Assembly (NCBI RefSeq): GCF_005155025.1
Contig: NZ_CP039731.1
Location: 1,550,001-1,614,000, forward strand
Origin: Aquitalea aquatilis
GTDB taxonomy: Bacteria; Pseudomonadota; Gammaproteobacteria; Burkholderiales; Chromobacteriaceae
Direction of reading: 5' to 3'
Length of the DNA stretch: 64,000 bases
Translations under genes and position numbers: made by a program
Part shown: one piece after another, positions 42,603 to 52,111 of the stretch
How the letters are laid out: each line of letters opens with the position of its first letter
How positions within the stretch are numbered: position 1 is the stretch's first letter
The notes under the pieces: model-generated
Seen by the model: the letters and a program-made list of their open reading frames with translations, nothing else
What the model was told of the DNA's origin: nothing
Database searches by the model: none

Positions 42603-44118
42603 ATGATGCCGCCTGCTCGGGCGGGCGGCTGCTTTGCCGCCGCTGCCAGGCCCCCAGGCCGATGGCCAGCAGTAGCAGGGCGATGCAGCTGCCGATCACC
42701 GGCTGGTTGCCGCGCTGCATATAGGGAGTGAGGCCCTGATAATCCTGCACCATGCCTTCCAGTACCTGCTGGGTAAAGGGTGCGGCCACGCTGGCGATCT
42801 CGCCATCCGGGCGGATGATAGCGGTCATGCCGGTATTGGTGGCACGCAGCATGAAGCGGCCGGTTTCCAGCGCCCGCGCCTGGGACAGCTGCAGATGCTG
42901 GCTCATCGCCACGCTTTTGCCGAACCAGGCCAGATTGCTGACATTGGCCAGTATGCCGGCCTGTGCCGCCGGGCCGATCAGCTCTTCACCAAAGCTGTCT
43001 TCATAGCAGATATTGAAGGCGATCTTGTGGCCGGCCAGCAGTAGCGGAGCCTGGTTGGCACCGCCGCGGCTGAAGCCGGACAGTGGCATGTTCATGTACT
43101 GGTAAATCCAGCCGATCAGCGCCGGCAGCGGAATGAATTCGCCAAAAGGCACCAGATGGTCCTTGGCGTAATAGGGCTGGGCGGTGTCAGTGAGGGTGAC
43201 CACCGCGTTCAGGTAGCCCCGGCCGTCGTTGGTGCGGCGTGGGATACCGGTGGCGAGTGCCATGTTCTTGCGGCGGGCATCGCCGGCGATCATGGTGAGA
43301 TAGCCGGAAGGCAGGTCGTCCAGGAATACCGGCAGTGCGGTTTCGGGCAGGATCATCACCTCGGCCTGCGTGCTGGCCACCTGCTGGTAATAAATCTTCA
43401 GGGTTTCCTCGAAGGTAGCCGGGTCCCATTTGATGGCCTGGGCAATATCACCCTGGGCCAGTGCCACCCGGTAGGGCTTGCCCGTCGGGGTGGTCCAGTT
43501 GATGGATTGCAGCCAGAAACCACCACTCCACAGCAGGGTGATGCCGACCACGGCGGCCATGCGTTGCAGGCGGTTGCCACTGGCGACCAAGACCAGTGCG
43601 CCGGCGGTAAGCGCCACCAGATAGCTGGCCAGGTGGACGCCACCAATGGGAATGAAGCCGGACAGCGGGCTTTCCGTTACCTGCGAATAGCCGATGGCCC
43701 CCCAGGGAAAGCCGGTCATCACCCAGCTGCGCAGCCATTCGCCCAGCTCCCACAGCGCGGGGAAGGCGAGCAGCCAGCGCACCCAGGGCCGCTGATCGAT
43801 GCGCGTGGTCAACCAGCAGGCAAGGCCTGGCCAGATGGCCAGATAGGCGGGCAGCAGCAGCACCAGCGGCGCGGCCAGCAGCGCGGGCAGGCCGGCGACA
43901 TCGTGCAGGCTGTGGTAGATCCAGTTGAAGTTGCTGGTGTAGGCCGCCACGCCCCAGACATAGCCTGTGCGGAAGGCGAGCTGCGGGTTGCGTTGCACCA
44001 GTTGTGCCAGCGCCGCCAGCGACAGCGGCAGCAGACCGTACAGGCGGTACGGCGCAAAGCCGTACAGGGTCAGGGTGCCGGCGAGGGCGGCGGCAATCAG
44101 CACAAACAGGGTGCGCAT
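42601..44118 (-). CDS. lnt: Apolipoprotein N-acyltransferase
   Basis: Lnt performs the last step of lipoprotein maturation in the inner membrane, N-acylating the lipid-modified cysteine. I start at MRTLFVLIAAALAGTLTL (505 residues); a longer in-frame extension overlaps corC and has no membrane or family character. Several N-terminal TM helices are followed by the nitrilase domain with the catalytic triad Glu259 (ILPETALP), Lys319 (YAKDHLVPFGEF) and Cys371 (NICYEDSFGEE), and a final TM helix. It is coupled to corC with a one-base gap. Confidence 0.96.
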   Translation of the reverse strand: MRTLFVLIAAALAGTLTLYGFAPYRLYGLLPLSLAALAQLVQRNPQLAFRTGYVWGVAAYTSNFNWIYHSLHDVAGLPALLAAPLVLLLPAYLAIWPGLACWLTTRIDQRPWVRWLLAFPALWELGEWLRSWVMTGFPWGAIGYSQVTESPLSGFIPIGGVHLASYLVALTAGALVLVASGNRLQRMAAVVGITLLWSGGFWLQSINWTTPTGKPYRVALAQGDIAQAIKWDPATFEETLKIYYQQVASTQAEVMILPETALPVFLDDLPSGYLTMIAGDARRKNMALATGIPRRTNDGRGYLNAVVTLTDTAQPYYAKDHLVPFGEFIPLPALIGWIYQYMNMPLSGFSRGGANQAPLLLAGHKIAFNICYEDSFGEELIGPAAQAGILANVSNLAWFGKSVAMSQHLQLSQARALETGRFMLRATNTGMTAIIRPDGEIASVAAPFTQQVLEGMVQDYQGLTPYMQRGNQPVIGSCIALLLLAIGLGAWQRRQSSRPPEQAAS

Positions 44119-44119
44119 G

Positions 44120-44974
44120 TCAGTCGTGGCTGCTATCGGTGGTATTGGGGTGCAGACGTTCCACCAGCAGGGTCTGCAGGCGGCGGCTGTCGGCACGCAA
44201 TACGGTGAAGCGCAGCGAGCCGGATTCCACGGTTTCACCACGCTTGGGCAGGTGGCCGATCAGCGAAATCACCAGGCCGCCTACGGTATCGACGTCGTCG
44301 TCGGCATAGTCGGTGGCGAAGTATTCGTTGAAGTCGGCCACTTCGGTGAGGGCGTTCACGCGGTAACGCTGGTCGCGCACCGGTACGATATTGTTGTCGT
44401 CTTCTTCGAAGTCGTATTCGTCTTCGATATCGCCGACGATCTGTTCGATCACATCCTCAATGGTCACCAGACCGGACACGCCGCCGTATTCGTCCACCAC
44501 GATGGCCATGTGGTTGCGGTTGGAGCGGAATTCGCGCAGCAGCACGTCCAGCGGCTTGGATTCCGGCACGAACACGCCGGCGCGCAGCGTGGCGCGCAGA
44601 TCGAAGGTTTTGGGCGCATGGAAGTAATGCAGCAGATCCTTGGCCAGCAGAATGCCCAGCACGTCGTCCTTGTTGTCGCCGATGACCGGAAAGCGCGAGT
44701 GACCGGTGCGCAGCACATCCGGCAGCAGGCGCTCGATGGGGTCGTCGATACGGATGACGTCCATCTGGCTGCGCGGAATCATCACGTCGCGAGCGGTCAG
44801 GTCACTGACTTCCAGCACGCCTTCGATCATGGCCAGCGCTTCAGCGTCCAGCAGATTGCGTTCAAAGGCGGAGTGCAACAGGGTAATCAGCTCCTCGCGG
44901 TCTTCCGGTTCGCGCAGGAGCATGGCGGACAAGCGTTCCAACAGGCTGGGCTTGTGTTTACTGGGGTCTTCCAT
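44120..44974 (-). CDS. corC: CorC/HlyC-family CBS-domain protein
   Basis: A 284-residue cytoplasmic protein with two CBS motifs (DVMIPRSQMDVIRIDDP and MAIVVDEYGGVSGLVTIEDV) and a C-terminal CorC_HlyC (TerC-associated) domain; no membrane DUF21 domain. Family members are linked to Mg2+/Co2+ handling and bind adenine nucleotides. It lies in the conserved phoH-ybeY-corC-lnt order, which supports a housekeeping role over a hemolysin. Confidence 0.92.
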   Translation of the reverse strand: MEDPSKHKPSLLERLSAMLLREPEDREELITLLHSAFERNLLDAEALAMIEGVLEVSDLTARDVMIPRSQMDVIRIDDPIERLLPDVLRTGHSRFPVIGDNKDDVLGILLAKDLLHYFHAPKTFDLRATLRAGVFVPESKPLDVLLREFRSNRNHMAIVVDEYGGVSGLVTIEDVIEQIVGDIEDEYDFEEDDNNIVPVRDQRYRVNALTEVADFNEYFATDYADDDVDTVGGLVISLIGHLPKRGETVESGSLRFTVLRADSRRLQTLLVERLHPNTTDSSHD

Positions 44975-44978
44975 GGGG

Positions 44979-45462
44979 TTAGCGTTTTTCCTCTAGATAG
45001 GGATCGGGATATCCTAACTTCGCAAGAATGACAGTTTCAAGCGTCTCCATGATTTCCGCTTCTTCGTCATCCTCGTGATCATAAGCTTGCAAGTGCAGCA
45101 TGCCGTGTACCAGCAGGTGGGCATAGTGGGCCATCAGGTCCAGTCCTTGCTCGGCGGCTTCTTTTTCCACCACCTCGGTGCACAGCACCAGATCGCCGAA
45201 CAAGGGCAGGCCGGCGACATTTTCGCCTTCATTCAGCGCAAAAGACAGCACATTGGTGGCGTAGTCCTTGCCACGGTAGGTGTTGTTGAGGCTACGGCCT
45301 TCCTCGCTGCCTACCAGCAGGATGCTGACCTGGGCCTGTTTTACATCAGCTTGCAGGGCGGCCTGGCAGCAACGGCGGATCAGTTTGTCGTCCGGCAGCA
45401 GCTGTGCCTGGCTGCGGTCTTCCAGTGTCAGCTGCAGGCGGGCGGCTAGGCGCGGCAGCGGA

Positions 45463-45485
<23 letters not shown>
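44979..45485 (-). CDS. ybeY: rRNA maturation endoribonuclease YbeY
   Basis: YbeY is a zinc-dependent single-strand endoribonuclease acting in 16S 3'-end maturation and ribosome quality control. The 168-residue sequence contains the metal motif [11 protein letters not shown] with His127, His131 and His137, and [18 protein letters not shown] upstream. It overlaps the phoH 3' end by 23 bases; a slightly later start is possible, but translational coupling to phoH is clear either way. Confidence 0.95.
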
Positions 45486-46422
<937 letters not shown>

Positions 46423-46441
46423 CGTGTAGGCGAAAGAGGGT

Positions 46442-46792
46442 TCAGTGGCTGAACAGCAAGGCAAACCAGAAACTGGCTTCCAGAACAAGCAGCACGCAGG
46501 CCAGCAGGGTCAGCAGCATGAACAGGCCATTGCGCAGGCCAGCCAGGGTGAGCTTGTCCAGCAAATACAGCAGCACGGCATACAGCCCCAGCGTGCCGCC
46601 AATGGCCGCCGGGCCGGTCAGCAGCAATAGCGAGCGGCTACCCCAGCCGCCATTCACGCCGGGCTGGCCCAGCAAGAGGCTGGGCAGCAGCAATAGCGGC
46701 AGGGCGATGAGGCAGGCCAGGGCAGCCCGGCGGGCATGCCGGCTGAGCGGACGGGGTGCCAGCAACAGCTGGCTAGCGGGGTTCTGGTTCAA
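46442..46792 (-). CDS. Small membrane protein of unknown function
   Basis: A 116-residue protein with three predicted TM stretches (about 24-41, 54-75, 86-112) and a short basic cytoplasmic N-terminus (PLSRHARRAAL). I do not recognise the family. Its ATG overlaps the stop of the YciI-like gene by four bases (ATGA), so it is translationally coupled inside the miaB-phoH operon. It is codon-matched to its neighbours and shows no signs of transfer. Confidence 0.75.
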   Translation of the reverse strand: MNQNPASQLLLAPRPLSRHARRAALACLIALPLLLLPSLLLGQPGVNGGWGSRSLLLLTGPAAIGGTLGLYAVLLYLLDKLTLAGLRNGLFMLLTLLACVLLVLEASFWFALLFSH

Positions 46793-47094
46793 GGAGCAGG
46801 CTCCACTGCAGTATCGGCCAGCCCTTCCAGCCCGGGGGCAGTTATGCTGGGGTGGAATTCGGTGATGTCATAACGCGCCAGCCCGGCCAGGGCGAACGGG
46901 TCTTGCGCCAGTCTTTGTTGTAGGGCCTGCCGTTCACCACGCGCCAGAATGATGCCGCCGGTGCGTGGTTCCTTGCGGCCGGAGGCGAGAAACAGCCCGT
47001 CGGCGTAGCACTGTTTCAACCACAGCACGTGCTGTGCCAGCTGGGCGTCGATCTCTTCCAGCGGGGCGATATAACTGAGTGCAACAATAAACAT
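46789..47094 (-). CDS. YciI-family protein
   Basis: A 101-residue cytoplasmic protein with a ferredoxin-like YciI fold: MFIVALSYIAPLEEIDAQ, HVLWLKQCYADGLFLASGRK (His and Ser/Gly loop) and a C-terminal DPFALAGLARYDITEF typical of the family. YciI proteins are small presumed enzymes, some with dehydrochlorinase-like activity; the substrate is unknown. It sits 22 bases downstream of miaB. Confidence 0.85.
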   Translation of the reverse strand: MFIVALSYIAPLEEIDAQLAQHVLWLKQCYADGLFLASGRKEPRTGGIILARGERQALQQRLAQDPFALAGLARYDITEFHPSITAPGLEGLADTAVEPAP

Positions 47095-47116
47095 GACGGG
47101 CCTTTGCGCGAGGGCT

Positions 47117-48451
47117 TTACGCGGTTTCTTGAGTCAGGATTTCACCCATCAGCGAGTGCGGACGGGCATCGGTAATCACCACATCCACCATCTGCTTGAG
47201 TAGGCGCGGCTGGCCGACAAAATTCACCACCCGGTTGTTGGCGGTGCGGGCTGCCAGCATGTTCGGGTCTTTCTTGGAGATATTCTCCACCAATACGCGC
47301 TGCACGCTGCCGACCATGCTCTGGTTGATGGCATAGCCGCGTGCCTCGATCACTTCGTTCAGTGCTTCCAGCCGCCGCACCTTTTCCGTGTGCGGGGTGT
47401 CGTCGACCAGATTGGCCGCCGGCGTGCCGGGACGGGCGCTGTAGATGAAAACATAGCTGAAGTCGAATTCCAGGTCTTTGACCAGCTTCAGTGTCTGTTC
47501 GAAATCAGCCTCGGTTTCACCGGGGAAGCCGACAATGAAGTCGGATGACAGGCACAGGTCCGGGCGCAGCGCGCGCAGCTTGCGGATGATGGACTTGTAT
47601 TCCAGCCCGGTATAGCCGCGCTTCATGGCGCTGAGGATGCGGTCGGCGCCGCTCTGCACCGGTAGATGCAGATGCGAGACCAGCTTGGGCAGCTTGCCAT
47701 AGCAGTCGATGATGCGCTGGGTGAACTCGCGCGGATGGCTGGTGGTAAAGCGCAAGCGCTCCACGCCCGGCATTTCGTGCACGTATTCCAGCAGCAGGGC
47801 GAAATCGGCGATCTCGCCATCCGCCATCAGGCCGCGATAGGCATTGACGTTCTGGCCCAATAGGGTGATTTCCTTCACCCCCTGCTGGGTGAGGCCGGCG
47901 ATTTCGGTCAGCACGTCTTCAAACGGGCGCGATACTTCCTCGCCACGGGTGTAAGGCACCACGCAGAAGGAGCAGTATTTGGAGCAGCCTTCCATGATGG
48001 AGACAAAGGCCGCCGCACCGTCGACCTTGGCCGGCGGGATGTGGTCGAATTTTTCGATCTCGGGGAAGGAAATATCCACCTGGGCCGCGCCGCTGTACTG
48101 GCGGGCGCGGATCATCTCCGGCAAGCGGTGCAGGGTTTGCGGGCCGAACACCACGTCGACATAAGGCGCACGCTTGACGATGGTGTCGCCTTCCTGGCTG
48201 GCCACGCAGCCACCGACGCCGATGATCAGGTCGGGGCGGGCTTCTTTCAGCGGACGGATGCGGCCGAGGTCGGAAAACACCTTTTCCTGGGCTTTTTCCC
48301 GCACGCTGCAGGTGTTGAACAGGATGACGTCGGCTTCTTCGGGATTGTCTGTCTTGATCATGCCTTCGGCATCGCCCAGAACGTCGACCATTTTGTCAGA
48401 GTCGTATTCGTTCATCTGGCAGCCGAAGGTCTTGATGTATACCTTCTTCAT
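47117..48451 (-). CDS. miaB: tRNA-2-methylthio-N6-isopentenyladenosine37 synthase MiaB
   Basis: MiaB is a radical-SAM methylthiotransferase modifying i6A37 of tRNAs reading U-starting codons. The 444-residue protein has the N-terminal MTTase domain with Cys11, Cys48 and Cys82 for the auxiliary cluster, the radical-SAM motif CSKYCSFC (Cys156, Cys160, Cys163) and a C-terminal TRAM domain. The start [20 protein letters not shown] is diagnostic. It heads the group miaB-yciI-membrane protein-ybeZ-ybeY-corC-lnt. Confidence 0.97.
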   Translation of the reverse strand: MKKVYIKTFGCQMNEYDSDKMVDVLGDAEGMIKTDNPEEADVILFNTCSVREKAQEKVFSDLGRIRPLKEARPDLIIGVGGCVASQEGDTIVKRAPYVDVVFGPQTLHRLPEMIRARQYSGAAQVDISFPEIEKFDHIPPAKVDGAAAFVSIMEGCSKYCSFCVVPYTRGEEVSRPFEDVLTEIAGLTQQGVKEITLLGQNVNAYRGLMADGEIADFALLLEYVHEMPGVERLRFTTSHPREFTQRIIDCYGKLPKLVSHLHLPVQSGADRILSAMKRGYTGLEYKSIIRKLRALRPDLCLSSDFIVGFPGETEADFEQTLKLVKDLEFDFSYVFIYSARPGTPAANLVDDTPHTEKVRRLEALNEVIEARGYAINQSMVGSVQRVLVENISKKDPNMLAARTANNRVVNFVGQPRLLKQMVDVVITDARPHSLMGEILTQETA

Positions 48452-48487
48452 TGCTACGCGGATTCCAGCTGGTTCATGGGGTGGGCC

Positions 48488-48859
48488 TTACTGCTGACGC
48501 TGCTGCAGCAGCGCGATTTCAGCCTCGCTCAGCACCCAGATACGGTTGATATTGCCTTGCAGATCCAGCGTGATGCCGACTGTCTGTCCCACCAGGGTGG
48601 GCAACTGGCCGGTGAGCACGAAGCGGTTGTCACCGTCGAAAATGCGCAGGCCGGGCGCGGTGGCATAGCTCTGACCGGAGGGGATCAGCGTCGCCAGCAG
48701 CGCGCGCAGCAAGGAGCTTTCGCTCTTCACGAAAGTGACGGTGTTGTTGTCCACGCTGGAGATGGTGCCGGCCAGGATATTGGCGGGCAGCAGTCTGTTC
48801 ACGGCCATGGCTGGCAGTGACAGCAGGCAGAGCAAGAGGGCGATGATGAGTGTTTTCAT
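48488..48859 (-). CDS. Putative secreted protein of unknown function
   Basis: A 123-residue protein with a clear Sec signal peptide, MKTLIIALLLCLLSLPAMA, cleaved before VNRLLP. I chose this start because the upstream part of the open frame has no signal and no conservation. The mature region has alternating hydrophobic strands (ILAGTISSVDNNTVTFVKSE, FVLTGQLPTLVGQTVGITLD), suggesting a small periplasmic beta-rich domain. No cysteines occur in the mature part. It lies 36 bases upstream of miaB and could be the first gene of that operon. Confidence 0.75.
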   Translation of the reverse strand: MKTLIIALLLCLLSLPAMAVNRLLPANILAGTISSVDNNTVTFVKSESSLLRALLATLIPSGQSYATAPGLRIFDGDNRFVLTGQLPTLVGQTVGITLDLQGNINRIWVLSEAEIALLQQRQQ

Positions 48860-49009
48860 AATCAAATGAATGTGTTGGCCGATTTTAGCACAGCCGGCTT
48901 GCTGGCGCAGGGGACTTGTCGGCAGCGCGCGCGCGGAGTTTTCCTGCTGCGGTGCGACAAGGACAAGCAGGAATCCTTGCCGGACAAGGGGCTGATGATT
49001 TGTGCGCTG

Positions 49010-49123
49010 CAACTACATGGCGAGCGTCCTTGGCACCGCCGTGGTGCGTGCTACTGGCTAAAGCGCGCCGTTGGCTGGCAGTCTTGCACCACGGTGTGGT
49101 TTTTTTTCGCTGCCATGTAGTTG
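49010..49123. repeat. Nested inverted-repeat element ahead of the ribose operon
   Basis: CAACTACATGGC (49010-49021) and GCCATGTAGTTG (49112-49123) are perfect 12-base inverted repeats, extended by AGCG/CGCT after a one-base offset. Inside them CCGTGGTGC (49039-49047) and GCACCACGG (49086-49094) form a second inverted pair. The whole 114-base unit could fold into a long interrupted hairpin, with a T8 run inside the right arm. It could be a small palindromic mobile element, a structured RNA or a chance arrangement; no target duplication is evident. The surrounding 48860-49306 has no recognisable gene. Confidence 0.55.
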
Positions 49124-49170
49124 AAAACTTACATTTATTGCGTGTTGTGCTTCCACCGACATGCCGGCTC

Positions 49171-49207
49171 TGCTATAAGTTCACCCAATTGCTGAGTACG
49201 TTTTAGC
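49171..49207 (+). promoter_or_regulatory. Candidate promoter and Cra/LacI-like operator of the ribose operon
   Basis: TGCTATAAG (49171-49179) is an extended -10 element with no good -35. It is followed 11 bases later by GCTGAGTACGTTTTAGC (49191-49207), an imperfect palindrome resembling LacI-family Cra/FruR operators (GCTGAA...TTCAGC). The position over the likely start site would suit repression by the LacI-type regulator at the end of the operon. Assignment is by eye. Confidence 0.45.
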
Positions 49208-49306
49208 CTCTAATGAACAGCAGCCTGCCACTGCCTGCGCCCGCCGTGTCAAATGACACCGCCGCGCCTGGCCAAGTTGGTGGCGCTGCGCCTGGAAAGA
49301 CAAGAC

Positions 49307-50194
49307 ATGAGCCGAGTTTTGCTGATCGGTAGCGTCAACATGGACCTGGTGGTGGAAGCGGACAGCTTTCCGCGCCAGGGTGAAACCCTGTTTGGCCACC
49401 GCTTTGCCACTTATCCCGGCGGCAAGGGCGCCAATCAGGCGGTGGCCGCCGCCCGTCTGGGGGCCGAAGTCAGCCTGATCGCCTGCCTGGGCAAGGACGC
49501 TTTTGGCGACCAATTACTAGCCGGCCTCAAGAGCGAGGGTATCGATACCCGCTGGATCAGCCGTGTGGATGAAGCCACCGGCATGGCCAGCATTACCCTG
49601 GCCGGTGGTGACAATGCCATTCTGGTTGTACCCGGCGCCAACCACGCGCTGCTGCCGGCGCAGCTGGACGCCGCCGAGCAGGCCTTCATCGACGCCGACG
49701 TGGTACTGGCCCAGCTGGAAGTGCCGCTGGTCACGGTAGAGCATGCCGCCATGCTGGCCGTGCGCCACGGCAAGCCCTTCATTCTGAATCCGGCACCAGC
49801 GCAGCCCTTGCCGGAAAGCTTGCTGCAGCAGGTCAGCCTGCTGACCCCCAACGAATACGAACTGGCCGTCGCCCTGTCCAGTCAACAGCCCTGGCAGCAA
49901 TTGCTGGCCGGCCGTCCTGGCGGCATCGTGATGACCCAGGGCAGCCAGGGTGCCAGCTATGCCGACGCCCAAGGCAGCCTGCAGCAGATTGCCGGTTTCC
50001 CGGTGGTGGCAGTGGACAGTACCGGTGCCGGCGATACCTTTAATGGTGCGCTGGCGGCATTCTGGAGTATGGGGCTGGCCGCAGCGGTAGGGCGTGCCAA
50101 TGCCGCTGCCGCACTGTCGGTGACCCGGCGCGGTGCGCAGGGCGGCATGCCCACCCTGGAATCGCTGCAACAATTTCTGGAACAACAGTCATGA
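49307..50194 (+). CDS. rbsK: Ribokinase
   Basis: RbsK phosphorylates D-ribose to ribose-5-phosphate. The start ATG 49307 gives MSRVLLIGSVNMDLVVEADS and 295 residues; the upstream extension lacks conservation. PfkB-family motifs are GGKGANQAVAAARLG (38-) and DSTGAGDTFNGA (237-), with the catalytic Asp243. It opens the operon rbsK-rbsD-rbsA-rbsC-rbsB, an order different from E. coli rbsDACBKR. Its stop overlaps the rbsD start by four bases. Confidence 0.95.
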   Translation: MSRVLLIGSVNMDLVVEADSFPRQGETLFGHRFATYPGGKGANQAVAAARLGAEVSLIACLGKDAFGDQLLAGLKSEGIDTRWISRVDEATGMASITLAGGDNAILVVPGANHALLPAQLDAAEQAFIDADVVLAQLEVPLVTVEHAAMLAVRHGKPFILNPAPAQPLPESLLQQVSLLTPNEYELAVALSSQQPWQQLLAGRPGGIVMTQGSQGASYADAQGSLQQIAGFPVVAVDSTGAGDTFNGALAAFWSMGLAAAVGRANAAAALSVTRRGAQGGMPTLESLQQFLEQQS

Positions 50195-50589
50195 AGAAAC
50201 TGGGACATCTGAACCGCGACATCGCGCGGGTACTGGCCGGCATGGGGCATACCGATAGCCTGGTGATTGCCGACTGTGGCCTGCCGATTCCGCCCGGGGT
50301 GGAGTGCATCGACCTGGCGCTGGCGCTGGGCGAGCCGGGTTTTGCCCGGGTGCTGGACAGTGTTCTGGCTGATTTTCAGTGCGAACGCGCGGTGTTTGCC
50401 GACGAGTGTCGCGCACACAACCCGGCGGTGGTGGACACCGCCGCTGCCCTGTCACGGCAGGGTGTGGCGCTGGAGTGGATCAGTCATGAAGAATTCAAGC
50501 AACGCTGTCAGGCTGCGCGGGTGGTGATCCGCACCGGCGAGTGCACACCCTACGCCAATGTGATTTTGCATTCCGGCGTGATTTTCTGA
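50191..50589 (+). CDS. rbsD: D-ribose pyranase
   Basis: RbsD interconverts beta-pyranose and furanose forms of ribose so that ribokinase can use it. The 132-residue protein starts MKKLGHLNRDIARVLAGMGH, with the catalytic His20, and has the C-terminal GECTPYANVILHSGVIF signature. It is translationally coupled to rbsK. Confidence 0.96.
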   Translation: MKKLGHLNRDIARVLAGMGHTDSLVIADCGLPIPPGVECIDLALALGEPGFARVLDSVLADFQCERAVFADECRAHNPAVVDTAAALSRQGVALEWISHEEFKQRCQAARVVIRTGECTPYANVILHSGVIF

Positions 50590-50599
50590 GGGGCGGCGC

Positions 50600-52090
50600 A
50601 TGAATGTCGTAATGCAGGGCATCAGCAAGGCTTTTGGCCCGGTCCGCGTGCTGGAAGAGGTCGACTTTGCCATTGCCGGCGGTGAGATTCACGCCCTGAT
50701 GGGCGAAAACGGTGCCGGCAAATCCACGCTGATGAAAATCCTCAGCGGGGTATACCGCAGCGATGGCGGCTCCATCCGCATTGATGGCCAGCCGGTGGAG
50801 ATTCGCTCCACCCGTCAGGCGGAAGCCTGCGGCATTGCCATCATCCATCAGGAATTGAACCTGATTCCGCAGCTGTCGGTGATGGAAAACCTGTTCCTCG
50901 GCCGCGAGCCTTCCCGTTTCGGCGTGATCGACAGCGCGCGTATGCGACGCGAGGCATCGGCGCAGCTGGCGGCGCTGGGGGCTGGCAATATCGACCCGGA
51001 ATGCGAAGCCGGCCTGCTGTCCATCGGCCAGCAGCAGATGGTGGAAATCGCCAAGGCGCTGGCCATGGATGCACAGCTGCTGATCATGGACGAACCGACG
51101 GCAGCACTGACCGAGCGCGAGATCGACACCCTGTTCGGCCTGATGCGGGCGCTGAAGGCGCGCGGCGTGGCGATCGTGTACGTGTCGCACCGCATGGAGG
51201 AAATCTTCCGCATCTGCGACAAGATCAGCGTGTTGCGCGATGGTCGTTTTGTCGGCGAGCGGGTGATTGCCCACACCGACTTTGATGAAGTGGTGCGCAT
51301 GATGGTGGGGCGCGAGATTGGCGACCGCTTTCCCAAGCGCACCGTGCAGCCGGGTGCCGTACGCCTGCAGGTGGACGGGCTGGCTGACGAGCGTCATGTG
51401 CGCGACATCAGCTTTGCCGTGCGCGCCGGCGAAGTGCTGGGCGTAGCCGGGCTGATGGGTGCCGGGCGCAGTGAAATCCTCAAGACCCTGTTTGGCCTGA
51501 ACCGCCGCAGCGCAGGGACGGTGCTGCTGGACGGACAGCAAGTGGAGCTGGGCAGCCCCGGTGCGGCCATTGCGGCCGGGTTGGCTTTTGTGACGGAAGA
51601 CCGCAAGAGCCAGGGCCTGGTGCTGGGCATGTCGGTACGCGAAAACGCCACCCTGGTCCATCTGCCGCAGTATGCGCGGCTGGGCGTGGTATCGGACGCT
51701 GCCGAGCAGCAGGCAGTGGCCGGGCTGATCGAGCAATTGCGCATCCGCACCCGCGACGCCGAACTGGAAGTGAAATCGCTGTCTGGTGGCAATCAGCAAA
51801 AAGTGGTGTTTGCCAAATGGCTGGCACAGCCGCCCAAGGTGCTGTTGCTGGACGAACCCACCCGCGGGGTGGATGTGGGCGGCAAGGCCGAGATTTATCA
51901 CATCATCAACCAGCTGGCTGCCGCCGGTGTTGCCATCGTGATGGTGTCGTCGGAGCTGCCGGAAGTGATGGCCATGAGCAACAGCATCCTGGTGATCCAT
52001 GAAGGTCGTCAGACCGGTCTGTTCGAGGCGGCCAGCGCTACCCAGGAAAGCATCATGGCGGCCGCCACCGGCACCGCGCATGCCGCCTGA
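50600..52090 (+). CDS. rbsA: Ribose ABC transporter, ATP-binding protein
   Basis: RbsA is the double-ABC ATPase of the ribose importer at the cytoplasmic face. The 496-residue protein has Walker A GENGAGKST (35-43), signature LSIGQQQMVEIAKAL and Walker B LLIMDEPTAAL in the first cassette; the second has the typical degenerate P-loop GLMGAGRSE, signature LSGGNQQKVVFAKWL and LLLDEPTRGVDVG. A GAGGGGCGG precedes the ATG. Sugar specificity for ribose follows from rbsD and rbsK. Confidence 0.95.
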   Translation: MNVVMQGISKAFGPVRVLEEVDFAIAGGEIHALMGENGAGKSTLMKILSGVYRSDGGSIRIDGQPVEIRSTRQAEACGIAIIHQELNLIPQLSVMENLFLGREPSRFGVIDSARMRREASAQLAALGAGNIDPECEAGLLSIGQQQMVEIAKALAMDAQLLIMDEPTAALTEREIDTLFGLMRALKARGVAIVYVSHRMEEIFRICDKISVLRDGRFVGERVIAHTDFDEVVRMMVGREIGDRFPKRTVQPGAVRLQVDGLADERHVRDISFAVRAGEVLGVAGLMGAGRSEILKTLFGLNRRSAGTVLLDGQQVELGSPGAAIAAGLAFVTEDRKSQGLVLGMSVRENATLVHLPQYARLGVVSDAAEQQAVAGLIEQLRIRTRDAELEVKSLSGGNQQKVVFAKWLAQPPKVLLLDEPTRGVDVGGKAEIYHIINQLAAAGVAIVMVSSELPEVMAMSNSILVIHEGRQTGLFEAASATQESIMAAATGTAHAA

Positions 52091-52111
52091 TTTCAGAGCA
52101 AGGAATACACA

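Noticed and set aside
43992-44241. N-terminal extension of Lnt beyond 44118
   Set aside because: It overlaps corC, is cysteine/proline rich without membrane character, and the start at 44118 gives a typical Lnt first TM helix with a one-base gap to corC.
48860-49306. Short plus-strand frames (about 84-96 codons) in the gap before rbsK
   Set aside because: They run through the inverted-repeat element, have no ribosome binding sites and no recognisable product.
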